Below, piece after piece: positions 38,050 through 45,760 of a stretch of DNA of 64,000 nt (its first letter is position 1; every line of letters begins with the position of its first letter). The DNA is from Pseudonocardia sp. (GTDB taxonomy: Bacteria; Actinomycetota; Actinomycetes; Mycobacteriales; Pseudonocardiaceae): positions 62,001 to 126,000 of the forward strand of contig NZ_JAODNI010000112.1 in NCBI RefSeq assembly GCF_025465255.1. The letters run 5' to 3'. The notes under the pieces were generated by a model. It ran no database searches. It saw only the letters and a list, made by a program, of their open reading frames with translations, and had not been told where the DNA came from. Position numbers and translations under genes: made by a program.

Positions 38050-38437
38050 ACCCTTGCCGGAACGGGCGATCCGCCGCTCCCATCGTGGCGATCGATGAGT
38101 TCCTCGATAATTGTCGCGATCATGTCAGGAGGTCCACCTCCGTCCGTTCCACGACGAGCGCCGCTCGACTTGTCCGGATCCCGGAATTGCGTATGCTCGA
38201 GTCGTTGCCCATCTTCGTCGAAGCCCGGGACGGCCGACAGCACATTCCCCGGATCTTGAGCAGCAGGTCACGGGGCCGTACTCGACAGGTCGCAATCGCG
38301 CCCACCTCGCCCTGCATTCGTCGTCTGTCAGCGAAGCGCGACCACGTGGCGCCATTGGGACCACACCAGAATCCGTCACAGAATGCTGCGCATCACCGTG
38401 CCGCAGCGCGTTCTCGAACCGTCGAAAGGCTTTTCTC
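38050..38437 (+). promoter_or_regulatory. Low-GC leader region of the collagen-like gene
   Basis: This 388-base stretch is visibly less GC-rich than its surroundings and contains no gene. A possible promoter is TTGTCC at 38170-38175 and TATGCT at 38192-38197, 16 bases apart. A ribosome binding site (GAAAGG) precedes ATG 38438 by 9 bases. The long distance from promoter to start, if correct, gives a 5' leader of about 240 bases, which may carry structure. Confidence 0.4.
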
Positions 38438-39316
38438 ATGACTCAGCCCGCTGATGCACGCAAGCCCGACAAGGGCGACAGGGAACCACAGGGCCCGGGC
38501 GGCGACAGGAAGGTCAGGCGTGAGCCCGGCGCCAAGGGCGACGTCGGCCCGAAGGGCCCGGCGGGCCCCGCCGGAGACCCGGGACCCAAGGGCGAGGCCG
38601 GCCCGAAGGGCCCGGTGGGTCCCGTCGGGGACAAGGGCCCGCAGGGCGAGCAGGGCCCGAAGGGCCTGACCGGGGAGACCGGCGACAAGGGTCCGACCGG
38701 CGCCGTCGGGCTCCCCGGGGAGCGTGGCGACCAGGGCCCGGCCGGCATCGCGGGGTTGCCGGGCGAGCGCGGGGACAAGGGCCCCGAGGGGCCGACCGGG
38801 GAGCAGGGGCCCCGTGGGGCACAGGGCTCCACCGGCGAGCAGGGCGCGCCCGGCGAGGACGGCGCGCCCGGACCGGCCGGTCTTCCCGGCGCCCAGGGCC
38901 AGCGAGGCGTCATCGGGGAGACCGGTGAGCAGGGCGAACGCGGGCCTCGCGGCCTGCCCGGGGAGCAGGGCGAGGACGGCCCGCGCGGCATCGCCGGACC
39001 GCAGGGCGTGCAGGGCGAGCAGGGTCCCCCCGGACCGGTCGGCCCGGTCGGCGTTCCCGGCGTGCAGGGGGCTCCCGGTCCGTCCGGCCCGGCCTGGCTG
39101 GTCCAGCCCGCGCCGTCGGAGTTGTTCCGCAACGTGCTCCACGCCGCCGCGGACGTCTCGCCGCGGACCGTGATCGATCCCCGCGCCGGCTTCCGCTACC
39201 TCACCACGCTCACCTCGCAGCTGGTCAAGCTGCAGGGCGGACTCGTCCTGCGCGCCATCACCCCGACCGAGGAGTCCGCCCACGACGTGGCGGACAACGT
39301 CCGCTTCATCGCCTAG
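38438..39316 (+). CDS. Collagen-like protein with 63 Gly-X-Y triplets
   Basis: 292 residues from ATG 38438. After a charged 30-residue start comes an uninterrupted run of Gly-X-Y from residue 31 to 219 (63 triplets), rich in GPK, GEQ, GPA and GER, with many E/K/D/R in the X and Y positions. The last 73 residues (LVQPAPSELFRNVLHAAADV, FRYLTTLTSQLVKLQGGLVL) are a separate, non-repetitive domain that could trimerise the triple helix. There is no signal peptide, sortase motif or membrane helix, so export is unclear. Bacterial collagen-like proteins occur in spore coats and cell surfaces. It ends just before a strong terminator. Confidence 0.93.
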   Translation: MTQPADARKPDKGDREPQGPGGDRKVRREPGAKGDVGPKGPAGPAGDPGPKGEAGPKGPVGPVGDKGPQGEQGPKGLTGETGDKGPTGAVGLPGERGDQGPAGIAGLPGERGDKGPEGPTGEQGPRGAQGSTGEQGAPGEDGAPGPAGLPGAQGQRGVIGETGEQGERGPRGLPGEQGEDGPRGIAGPQGVQGEQGPPGPVGPVGVPGVQGAPGPSGPAWLVQPAPSELFRNVLHAAADVSPRTVIDPRAGFRYLTTLTSQLVKLQGGLVLRAITPTEESAHDVADNVRFIA

Positions 39317-39330
39317 GACGCGGGTCGGTC

Positions 39331-39367
39331 GTCGGCGCCCCGTCCCACGCAGGGACGGGGCGCCGAC
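39331..39367 (+). terminator. 16-bp perfect hairpin after the collagen-like gene
   Basis: GTCGGCGCCCCGTCCC, loop ACGCA, and its exact complement GGGACGGGGCGCCGAC, starting 15 bases after the stop. No T-run follows. This is strong evidence for transcription termination between the collagen-like gene and the SpoIIE phosphatase gene. Confidence 0.85.
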
Positions 39368-39512
39368 CTCGTGCGCTCGTTCCCTTCCCGGTCCGCTCGT
39401 TGCCGCTAGATTGCTCCCAGGCTCCGCACGGAGGGACCAGCCGGCCCTCCGCGGCGGGGATCCGTGGTGCCGGCGTCGGGTGTTGCCGGGAGCTGGAGAA
39501 GGTGGCGGTTCG

Positions 39513-41960
39513 GTGGACGAGCGTGCACCGTTGTGGGCTGCGTTGCTGGATCACGCACGGGTCGGGGCGTTCGCCCTCGACGCGCGGGGCCGGGTCGTCG
39601 TCTGGACCGCCGAGGCGGAGCGGCTGACCGCGCGGACCAGCTCCGAGGTCCTCGGGGCGGACGGCGTCGTCGTGGGGATCGCGCCGCCGGACGAGGCTGC
39701 CGGGTGGGAGACGACGGCCGACGCGCAGGCGGGAGCGACCTGGTCCGGCACGCTCCCGAGCACCTCGGAGCACGACCGGCCGGTGTGGTACCGGTGCCAC
39801 CCGGTCCACGCGGACGGCCGGTTCCTCGGGGTCGTCGGGATCCTGTCCGACGAGTCCGGGAGCCCGGACTCGTCGGACGAGACCCTCGCCCTGCTCGACG
39901 GGCTGTTCGAGAACGCGCCGGTCGGCTTCACCTACGTCGACACCGATCTCCGGTACCGGCGGGTCAACGCCACGGTCGCCTCGATCAACGGGGGGACGGT
40001 GGAGGAACGGATCGGCCGGACGATCGACGAGGTCCACGGCGAGCCCTGCGGCCCGCGGTTCTCCGCGGTGTGCCGGGAGGTCATCCGCACGGGCGAGGCC
40101 CAGCGGGTCCGCATCGAGGGCCGGCTCTGGCACGGCCGGGGGCCGCACCAGGTCTGGCGGATGAACTACTACCCCGTCTTCGGCGCCGGAGGCGAGGTCG
40201 TCGGGGTGGGCGACGTCTTCGTCGACGTGACCGAGGCCGAGACGACCGGACGAGAGCTGACCGAGCTCGCCGCGGCCCGGCTGCGGACCGTGACCCGCTA
40301 CCGGAGCCTCATCGAGGCGACGAGCGCCGAGGTCTGGACCGTCACCGCCGACGGCGACCCGGTGCCGGACCCAGACGCCTCGGCGGCGGACCGGGCGCCC
40401 TTCCTGACAAGGGTCCATCCCCACGATCGGGAGGACGCGGAACGACGCTGGCGCGAGGCGCTCAACACCGGCTCGGTCTTCGACGAGGTCGCCCGGCTCG
40501 CCGCCGAAGGGGGCGGGCACCGCCACTTCAGGATCCGCGCGGTGCCGGTGGTCGTGGCGGGCCGCACCGTCGAGTGGGTCGGCACCGAGACCGACATCGA
40601 CGCCGAGGTCCGGGCCCGCACCCGCCTGGAGCTGCTCGCCCGGGCGACCGAGGCCGTCAACCGCGAGCTCGAACCGCTCAGCGAGCTGCAGGCGCTCGTC
40701 GACGTCCTCGTCCCCACCTTCGCCGACGGCTGCACCGTCCATCTCCTCGACCCGCTGGTGGCGGGCGGCCCCGTCACGGGACGGCGGTTGACCAGCCGGG
40801 TCGACATCGAGGTCCCCGACGCCTCCGCCGAGCCGTTCACCTACGCCGACGACCATCCCTTCGCCGAGCTCGTGCGCACGCGTCGCCCCCTCCTGCTGCA
40901 CCATCCCCTGGACGACCGTGCCCGTTGGGCGCGCGACACCGCCCTCGCCGACTGGGAGCGCAGGCTCGGCTGGCACACCTCGCTCCTGACCCCCATCCGC
41001 TCCGGCGACGCCGTCATCGCCGCCCTGACCTTCGTCGCCTGGGGCGACCGGCCGCGCTTCACCGACGAGGACCTGACGTTCGTCAGCGAGCTCGCCGCGC
41101 GAGCCTCCGTGGCCATCGAGCACGCGCAGCGGTTCCAGGAGACGCGGCGCGCCGCGCTCACCCTGCAGAAGGCGATGCTCAGCGAGCTCCCCCCGCGCCG
41201 CGACGTCGAGATCCAGGCCCGGTACCAACCCGCGCTCGACACCCTCGAGGTCGGTGGGGACTGGTACGACGCCTTCACCCTCCCCGGCGGCGACCTCGGT
41301 CTCGTCGTCGGGGACGTCGTGGGCCACGACCTGGACGCCGCCACCGTGATGGGACAGCTGCGCAGCATGTTCCGCGGCATCGCCATGGACGACTCCATGG
41401 AGCCGGCGAGGGCCGTCGAACGCCTCGACGAGCTCGCGGTCGCGCTCGGGATCACGGACTTCGCGAGCCTGCTCTACGCCCGGCTCCGACCACGTCCGGA
41501 CGGCGGCGCCACCCTCACCTGGAGCAGCGCGGGCCATCCGGCCCCGCTGCTGGTCCACCCCGCGCACGGCCCCCGGTCCCTCCTCGAAGGAGCGGGAATG
41601 GTGCTCGGCGTGACCACGCGCGGCCCCTCCCGGTCCCAGGGCCGCGCGACAATCGAACCGGGCTCGACCCTGCTGCTCTACACCGACGGCCTCGTGGAAC
41701 AGCGCCGCAGGGACCTCGACGAGACGACGTCCCGGCTCGAGGCCGTCGCCTCGGAACTCCTCGACACGCCGCTGGCGACGTTCTGCGACGAGCTCCTCGC
41801 CCGCAGCGAGTCCGACACCAGCGACGACATCGCCCTCCTCGCCGTGCGGCTACCCGACGCCCTCCCGGCCGCCCCCCCGGTGCGGCCGGGACGGAGCGGG
41901 CAGACACAGCACCGGCCTCCCGAGGTCGTCGGGAGCGGAGCCGTCAGATCTCGGTCTTGA
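39513..41960 (+). CDS. PAS/GAF-domain SpoIIE-type PP2C phosphatase
   Basis: 815 residues from GTG 39513, with GGAGAAGG upstream. Domains in order: PAS (about 5-120, ARVGAFALDARGRVVVWTAE), PAS (about 135-250, APVGFTYVDTDLRYRRVNAT), a PAC/PAS-like segment (265-370, RFRIRAVPVVVAGR-like HFRIRAVPVVVAGRTVEWVG), GAF (about 380-545, ADWERRLGWHTSLLTPIRSG) and the SpoIIE/RsbU phosphatase (570-785, LEVGGDWYDAFTLPGGDLGL, VVGDVVGHDLDAATVMGQLR, YTDGLVEQRRRDLDE, SDTSDDIALLAVRL). Such enzymes dephosphorylate STAS antagonists in response to signals. It overlaps the convergent gene by 17 bases. Confidence 0.94.
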   Translation: MDERAPLWAALLDHARVGAFALDARGRVVVWTAEAERLTARTSSEVLGADGVVVGIAPPDEAAGWETTADAQAGATWSGTLPSTSEHDRPVWYRCHPVHADGRFLGVVGILSDESGSPDSSDETLALLDGLFENAPVGFTYVDTDLRYRRVNATVASINGGTVEERIGRTIDEVHGEPCGPRFSAVCREVIRTGEAQRVRIEGRLWHGRGPHQVWRMNYYPVFGAGGEVVGVGDVFVDVTEAETTGRELTELAAARLRTVTRYRSLIEATSAEVWTVTADGDPVPDPDASAADRAPFLTRVHPHDREDAERRWREALNTGSVFDEVARLAAEGGGHRHFRIRAVPVVVAGRTVEWVGTETDIDAEVRARTRLELLARATEAVNRELEPLSELQALVDVLVPTFADGCTVHLLDPLVAGGPVTGRRLTSRVDIEVPDASAEPFTYADDHPFAELVRTRRPLLLHHPLDDRARWARDTALADWERRLGWHTSLLTPIRSGDAVIAALTFVAWGDRPRFTDEDLTFVSELAARASVAIEHAQRFQETRRAALTLQKAMLSELPPRRDVEIQARYQPALDTLEVGGDWYDAFTLPGGDLGLVVGDVVGHDLDAATVMGQLRSMFRGIAMDDSMEPARAVERLDELAVALGITDFASLLYARLRPRPDGGATLTWSSAGHPAPLLVHPAHGPRSLLEGAGMVLGVTTRGPSRSQGRATIEPGSTLLLYTDGLVEQRRRDLDETTSRLEAVASELLDTPLATFCDELLARSESDTSDDIALLAVRLPDALPAAPPVRPGRSGQTQHRPPEVVGSGAVRSRS

Positions 41961-42243
41961 GGATGCAGATCGGCAGGTGGGCGTCGAGCACCGCCTGACG
42001 GGCCTCCTCGCCCAGGCCCGAGTCGGCCTCGGCCGCAGCCTTGGCGCTGTCGCCGGCCTGTTCGAGCTCGATGACGGAGTCACGGGCCTCGCCGGTGTCC
42101 GCGACCACCCGGTCCGCCTTGCTGTCGAACTCCCGGACCACGGCGACGAGCACGGCCGACGCCCCCTGGTCGCTCTCGGACGCCCGCACGGCGTCGGACG
42201 TCTTGGTCTCGATATCGCCGAGCCGCGTCTTCATGTCGGTCAT
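41944..42243 (-). CDS. Small helical hypothetical protein
   Basis: 99 residues from ATG 42243 (an ATG nine bases upstream is the alternative; GGGGAAAGG precedes both). The sequence MTDMKTRLGDIETKTSDAVR and EARDSVIELEQAGDSAKAAA predicts a mostly alpha-helical, charged protein, perhaps a coiled coil. No family recognised. It converges on the SpoIIE gene with a 17-base overlap of the two coding ends, so neither can be changed without affecting the other. Confidence 0.6.
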   Translation of the reverse strand: MTDMKTRLGDIETKTSDAVRASESDQGASAVLVAVVREFDSKADRVVADTGEARDSVIELEQAGDSAKAAAEADSGLGEEARQAVLDAHLPICILKTEI

Positions 42244-42269
42244 GGCCAGCATGGCCTTTCCCCGGTGAG

Positions 42270-42294
42270 TGCGGTCCTGGCTTGCGGGACCGCA
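42270..42294 (-). terminator. Hairpin upstream of the small helical gene
   Basis: TGCGGTCC, a nine-base loop and GGACCGCA form an eight-pair perfect stem between the helical-protein gene and the GntR gene that ends at 42427. It may end the long sugar-catabolism operon. The position, about 130 bases past the GntR stop, is reasonable for a terminator. Confidence 0.5.
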
Positions 42295-42426
42295 TTCAAG
42301 ACCTCACCGCCGACGCCGCCTATGACCGGAAGCACGTAGAGCGGACATACCGGGTGCACCGTCAGGATGGGAGGTTCTGCCGGAACGCAGTCGATCCCCG
42401 TGCGGCCACCGGGCAGGTTCTCCCGC

Positions 42427-43140
42427 TCAGTCCCGCGCGAGGTGCGCGATGATGTCGCGCTCGACGTCCCGGATGTGCTTCACCGCGGCCGCGCGAGCGT
42501 CGTCGACCCGGTGCCCGCCGACTGCGTCGACGATCTGGCGGTGCCCGGCGTGGGCGGCTTCCCGGCGGCCCCGCAGCCCGACGACCTGGTGCGAGTAGTC
42601 GACGAACAAGGGCTCGATCGTCGAGTGGAGCTTGAGCAGCAGCGAGTTCTTCGTCGTCTGCGCGATCGCGCGGTGCAGGTCGGCGTCGAGCGCGACGAAG
42701 TCCTTGTCGCTGAGGTCGGGACTCGCCATCGCCTCGATGATGCCGCGCAACTCGGCGGTCTCGTCCTCGGTCGCGCGTTCCGCGGCCAACCCGGCGGCGT
42801 CCCGCTCGAGGGTGATCCGGACCTCGAACAGCTCCTGCACCGTGTACTCGTCGAGTACGAGCAGCTGCGACAGGTCGGGCGCGCGGCGTGACCGGCTGAC
42901 GACGAAGACACCGACGCCGTGGTCGGTCCGGAGCATCCCGTTCGCCTCGACGACGCGGATCGCCTCGCGCATCGAGCTGCGCCCGACCCCGAACTGCTCG
43001 GCCAGTGCCCGCTCCGGCGGCAGCTTGTCCCCGGGCGCGAAGTCTCCTCGGACGATCATCGACTCGAGCTGCTCGGCGACGGAGTCCGCCACCTTCAGCC
43101 TGCGGACGGGCTCGATCCTGCCGCGGCTCGTGCTGGACAT
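42427..43140 (-). CDS. FadR-subfamily GntR transcriptional regulator
   Basis: 237 residues. The N-terminal winged helix-turn-helix (MIVRGDFAPGDKLPPERALA with EQFGVGRSSMREAIRVVEAN and GMLRTDHGVGVFV) and the all-helical FCD ligand domain (VQELFEVRITLERDAAGLAA, FVALDADLHRAIAQTTKNSL) define the FadR subfamily, which typically binds TNGTNNNACNA operators and responds to sugar acids or other organic acids. It is the last gene of the operon, 12 bases after kdgK, consistent with autoregulation. A matching operator lies upstream of the first gene at 53.1 kb. Confidence 0.94.
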   Translation of the reverse strand: MSSTSRGRIEPVRRLKVADSVAEQLESMIVRGDFAPGDKLPPERALAEQFGVGRSSMREAIRVVEANGMLRTDHGVGVFVVSRSRRAPDLSQLLVLDEYTVQELFEVRITLERDAAGLAAERATEDETAELRGIIEAMASPDLSDKDFVALDADLHRAIAQTTKNSLLLKLHSTIEPLFVDYSHQVVGLRGRREAAHAGHRQIVDAVGGHRVDDARAAAVKHIRDVERDIIAHLARD

Positions 43141-43152
43141 CCGGCCCCCCTC

Positions 43153-44238
43153 TTACCCTTGACCCGGCAGGTCGGTGGTCGCGTCCCCCAGGACCACGAG
43201 GTCGCCAGTGGTCCGGTGGTCTGAAGAGTAGTGGCCGTGGTCACCGTCCGCCACCGCGCAACGCCGCGAGCCGGCGAACCGGTCGTGGTCCACGGCGGCC
43301 GGAGGTCCGGCCACGCCGCGTCGCGGGAGGATGTCCTCGGGCAGGATCGCCCCGGGAGTGCCCACGACCAGGGACGCGAGCCGATGGCCGGCCGCCGCCG
43401 CCTGCGCCGGTCGTTCACCGCGCAGCCGCGCGGCCAGGTACCCCGCGTTGAAGGAGTCCCCCGCCGCAGTCGTGTCGACGACCGGGACGTCGCGCCGCGC
43501 CGGCACGGGGACGACGTCGCCGCCGGTCACGACGAGACATCCCTCCGGCCCCGTCTTGACCACCGCCTCGGCGACGCCGAGCCCGGCCAGGCGGGCCGCG
43601 CACGCCTGCGCGTCCCGGTCCCCGTACAGCGCCCGCTCGTCGTCGAACGTGGGCAGGTAGACGTCGGTCAGCTCCAGCGTGCGGGTGACGGCCGCCCGCG
43701 CGGCCGCCGCGTCGGGCCAGCCGCGCGGGCGGAAGTTGCTGTCGAACGCGACCCGCGCGCCCCGGGCCCGGGCGGCCGCCAGGACCGACCACAGCCGCTC
43801 GCGGGCCGGTGCGGAGAGGATCTGCAACGTTATCGCCGACAGGTAGACCAGATCGCTGTCCGCGACCGCCCGGTCGACCCGCTCCGGCCAGCTCGCGTCG
43901 AACAGGCACCGGGCCGGGGACTCGGACCGGTGGTAGGTGAAGCTGCGCTCCCCCGCCCCGTCCGTCCGGACCAGGTACAGCCCCGGCGTGCGCCCGGGCA
44001 TCCGCTCCACCAGGCCGGTGCCGATGCCCTCCGCGGCCGCGGCGGCGACGAGCTCGTCGCTGTACCGGTCGTCGCCCACCGCGGACACGTAGTCGACGGA
44101 CACCTCGTCCGCCGGGGCGCTGCGGGCCAGGTAGACCGCGGTGTTGAAGGTGTCCCCGGCGAACCCGAGGGCGAGCGTGCGGTCCGTCCGGTGGGTGAGC
44201 TCGACCATGCACTCGCCGATCGCGGTCACCCGGGTCAC
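43153..44238 (-). CDS. kdgK: 2-keto-3-deoxygluconate kinase (PfkB family)
   Basis: 361 residues from GTG 44238 (overlapping the eda stop as GTGA). PfkB features: VTAIGECMVELTHRTDRTLA, GFAGDTFNTAVYLARSAPAD, PGLYLVRTDGAGERSFTYHR, VYLPTFDDERALYGD and the nucleotide site VVDTTAAGDSFNAGYLAARL with the catalytic Asp. This fold and the neighbouring eda gene indicate KDG phosphorylation to KDPG. The C-terminal 55 residues after DILPRRGVAGPP are unusual and may be disordered. An inserted pair of GGTCC/GGTGGTC repeats in its end lies just upstream of the GntR gene and could serve as an internal operator. Confidence 0.93.
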   Translation of the reverse strand: MTRVTAIGECMVELTHRTDRTLALGFAGDTFNTAVYLARSAPADEVSVDYVSAVGDDRYSDELVAAAAAEGIGTGLVERMPGRTPGLYLVRTDGAGERSFTYHRSESPARCLFDASWPERVDRAVADSDLVYLSAITLQILSAPARERLWSVLAAARARGARVAFDSNFRPRGWPDAAAARAAVTRTLELTDVYLPTFDDERALYGDRDAQACAARLAGLGVAEAVVKTGPEGCLVVTGGDVVPVPARRDVPVVDTTAAGDSFNAGYLAARLRGERPAQAAAAGHRLASLVVGTPGAILPEDILPRRGVAGPPAAVDHDRFAGSRRCAVADGDHGHYSSDHRTTGDLVVLGDATTDLPGQG

Positions 44239-44855
44239 GGCCGCGCCCCGATCAGGTCGCGCAGCTCCGCCACCTTCGCCTCGAGGTCGTCCGCGGCGTA
44301 CACGTCGCTGCCCACCCCCACCGCGAACGCACCCGCGTCGAGCCAGGCCGGGACGTCGCGCACCGCGATCCCCCCGGTCGGGACGATCCGGGCCCCGGGC
44401 AGGACCGAGAGCACGGACTTCAGGTACTGCGGCCCGCCCAGGTGTGCCGGGAACATCTTGGCCACCCCGCGGTCCGCGGCGGCCCCGATCTCGGCGGGGG
44501 TGATGCCACCCTCGACGAACAGCACGTCCCCCTCGGCGGCGACCGCCCGCGCGGCCGGAACCGGGTACGGGCTGACCAGGAAGTCCGCGCCGTACACCAC
44601 CGCACACTGCGCGTCGGCCGCCGTCCGGACCGTACCCAGCCCGACCACCGCGTCCGGCGCCTCGGCCTTCACCGCCGCGACGAGATCCGGCCAACCCGGG
44701 ATCGTCGCGGTGAGCTCGAGGACGTCGAGACCCGCCGCGACCAGCCGCAGCGCGATGACGCGACCGGCGTCGGCGTCGGGCGCGCGCAGCACCGGGACGA
44801 TCCGGGCGCTGCGGATCCGCTCGGCGGTGCGCTCCTGAGCCGCGGACAGGGTCAT
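44235..44855 (-). CDS. eda: KDPG (2-dehydro-3-deoxyphosphogluconate) aldolase
   Basis: 206 residues from ATG 44855 (AAGGAGGAC upstream). Class I aldolase motifs: RIVPVLRAPDADAGRVIALR, VLELTATIPGWPDLVAAVKA, AVVGLGTVRTAADAQ, ADFLVSPYPVPAARA, and GVAKMFPAHLGGPQYLKSVL with the Schiff-base Lys; PTGGI closes the phosphate site. It splits KDPG into pyruvate and glyceraldehyde 3-phosphate, the last step of the Entner-Doudoroff route. It sits between the lactonase gene and kdgK, overlapping kdgK by four bases. Confidence 0.95.
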   Translation of the reverse strand: MTLSAAQERTAERIRSARIVPVLRAPDADAGRVIALRLVAAGLDVLELTATIPGWPDLVAAVKAEAPDAVVGLGTVRTAADAQCAVVYGADFLVSPYPVPAARAVAAEGDVLFVEGGITPAEIGAAADRGVAKMFPAHLGGPQYLKSVLSVLPGARIVPTGGIAVRDVPAWLDAGAFAVGVGSDVYAADDLEAKVAELRDLIGARP

Positions 44856-44869
44856 TGCTGGGTCCTCCT

Positions 44870-45760
44870 TCAGAACGCCCGGACGCCGGAAACCCGGGTC
44901 CGGAACCGGTGCAGCGTGGTACTGGCGCAGATGTAGAGCGAGCACAGGTCGTCGTCGCCCCAGGTGAAGTTGGCGGTCACCTCGGGAACCCGGATGACGC
45001 CGAGCGCGACGCCCGCGGGGTCGAAGACGTGGATGCCGCCCGGCCCGCAGCTGAACAGGTTTCCGGCGCTGTCGACCTTCAGGCCGTCGGGTTCGCCGGG
45101 ACCGGCGCCCGTGGTGCGGGCCCAGACCTCGCCGCCGGTGACACCGCTCCCGGTGAGCGCGAACCGGCGGATGTGCATCCGTTCGGTGTCGGCCACGAAG
45201 AGGTGCCGCTCGTCGAGGGACAGGCACAGCCCGTTGGGGCCCTCGACGTCGTCGGTCAGCAGCTCGAGGCCGCGGGCGCCGAGCCGGTAGACCCCGCAGA
45301 AGGGCAGCTCCCGCGACCGCGGCACGCCGTAGGGGGCGGCGCGACCGTAGCCGGGATCGGTGAAGTAGATCGTCCCGTCCCGGGCCACGACCACGTCGTT
45401 GGGGCTGTTCAGCTCCTTGCCCTGGTAACGGTCCGCGAGGGTGACCACCGAGCCGTCGGCCTCCTGCCGGACCAGCCTGCTCGTCGCGTGCTCGCAGGTC
45501 AGCAGGCGGCCCTGCCGGTCGTAGGCGTTCCCGTTCGCCATGTGGCTGGGATCCCGGAAGACCGACAGCTCACCGGCGGCGGACAGCCTCGACATCCGCG
45601 CGGCGGGGATGTCGCTGAACACGAGCGACCGCTCCCGCGGATGCCACACCGGGCCCTCGAGGAACCGGAACCCCGTGGCCACGCGGCGCAGCGGCTCGTC
45701 GGCCACCACGTCGTGCAGCCGGGGGTCCCGGACCTCGAGAGCGGACACGGCAGGGATCAC
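44870..45760 (-). CDS. SMP-30/gluconolactonase family protein
   Basis: 296 residues from GTG 45760, overlapping the stop of the dehydratase (GTGA). The six-bladed propeller's metal-binding residues are suggested by GFRFLEGPVWHPRERSLVFS, ELNSPNDVVVARDGTIYFTD, DDVEGPNGLCLSLDERHLFV and PGEPDGLKVDSAGNLFSCGP. It would hydrolyse a sugar lactone produced by the GMC flavoproteins. Cys-rich, unusual C-terminal LYICASTTLHRFRTRVSG has no added motif. The linked genes make an aldonolactonase role likely. Confidence 0.92.
   Translation of the reverse strand: MIPAVSALEVRDPRLHDVVADEPLRRVATGFRFLEGPVWHPRERSLVFSDIPAARMSRLSAAGELSVFRDPSHMANGNAYDRQGRLLTCEHATSRLVRQEADGSVVTLADRYQGKELNSPNDVVVARDGTIYFTDPGYGRAAPYGVPRSRELPFCGVYRLGARGLELLTDDVEGPNGLCLSLDERHLFVADTERMHIRRFALTGSGVTGGEVWARTTGAGPGEPDGLKVDSAGNLFSCGPGGIHVFDPAGVALGVIRVPEVTANFTWGDDDLCSLYICASTTLHRFRTRVSGVRAF

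Noticed and set aside
38443-39132. A Pro-rich minus-strand frame opposite the collagen-like gene
   Set aside because: It is a direct consequence of Gly-X-Y codons (GGC read in reverse as GCC/CCC) and not an independent gene.
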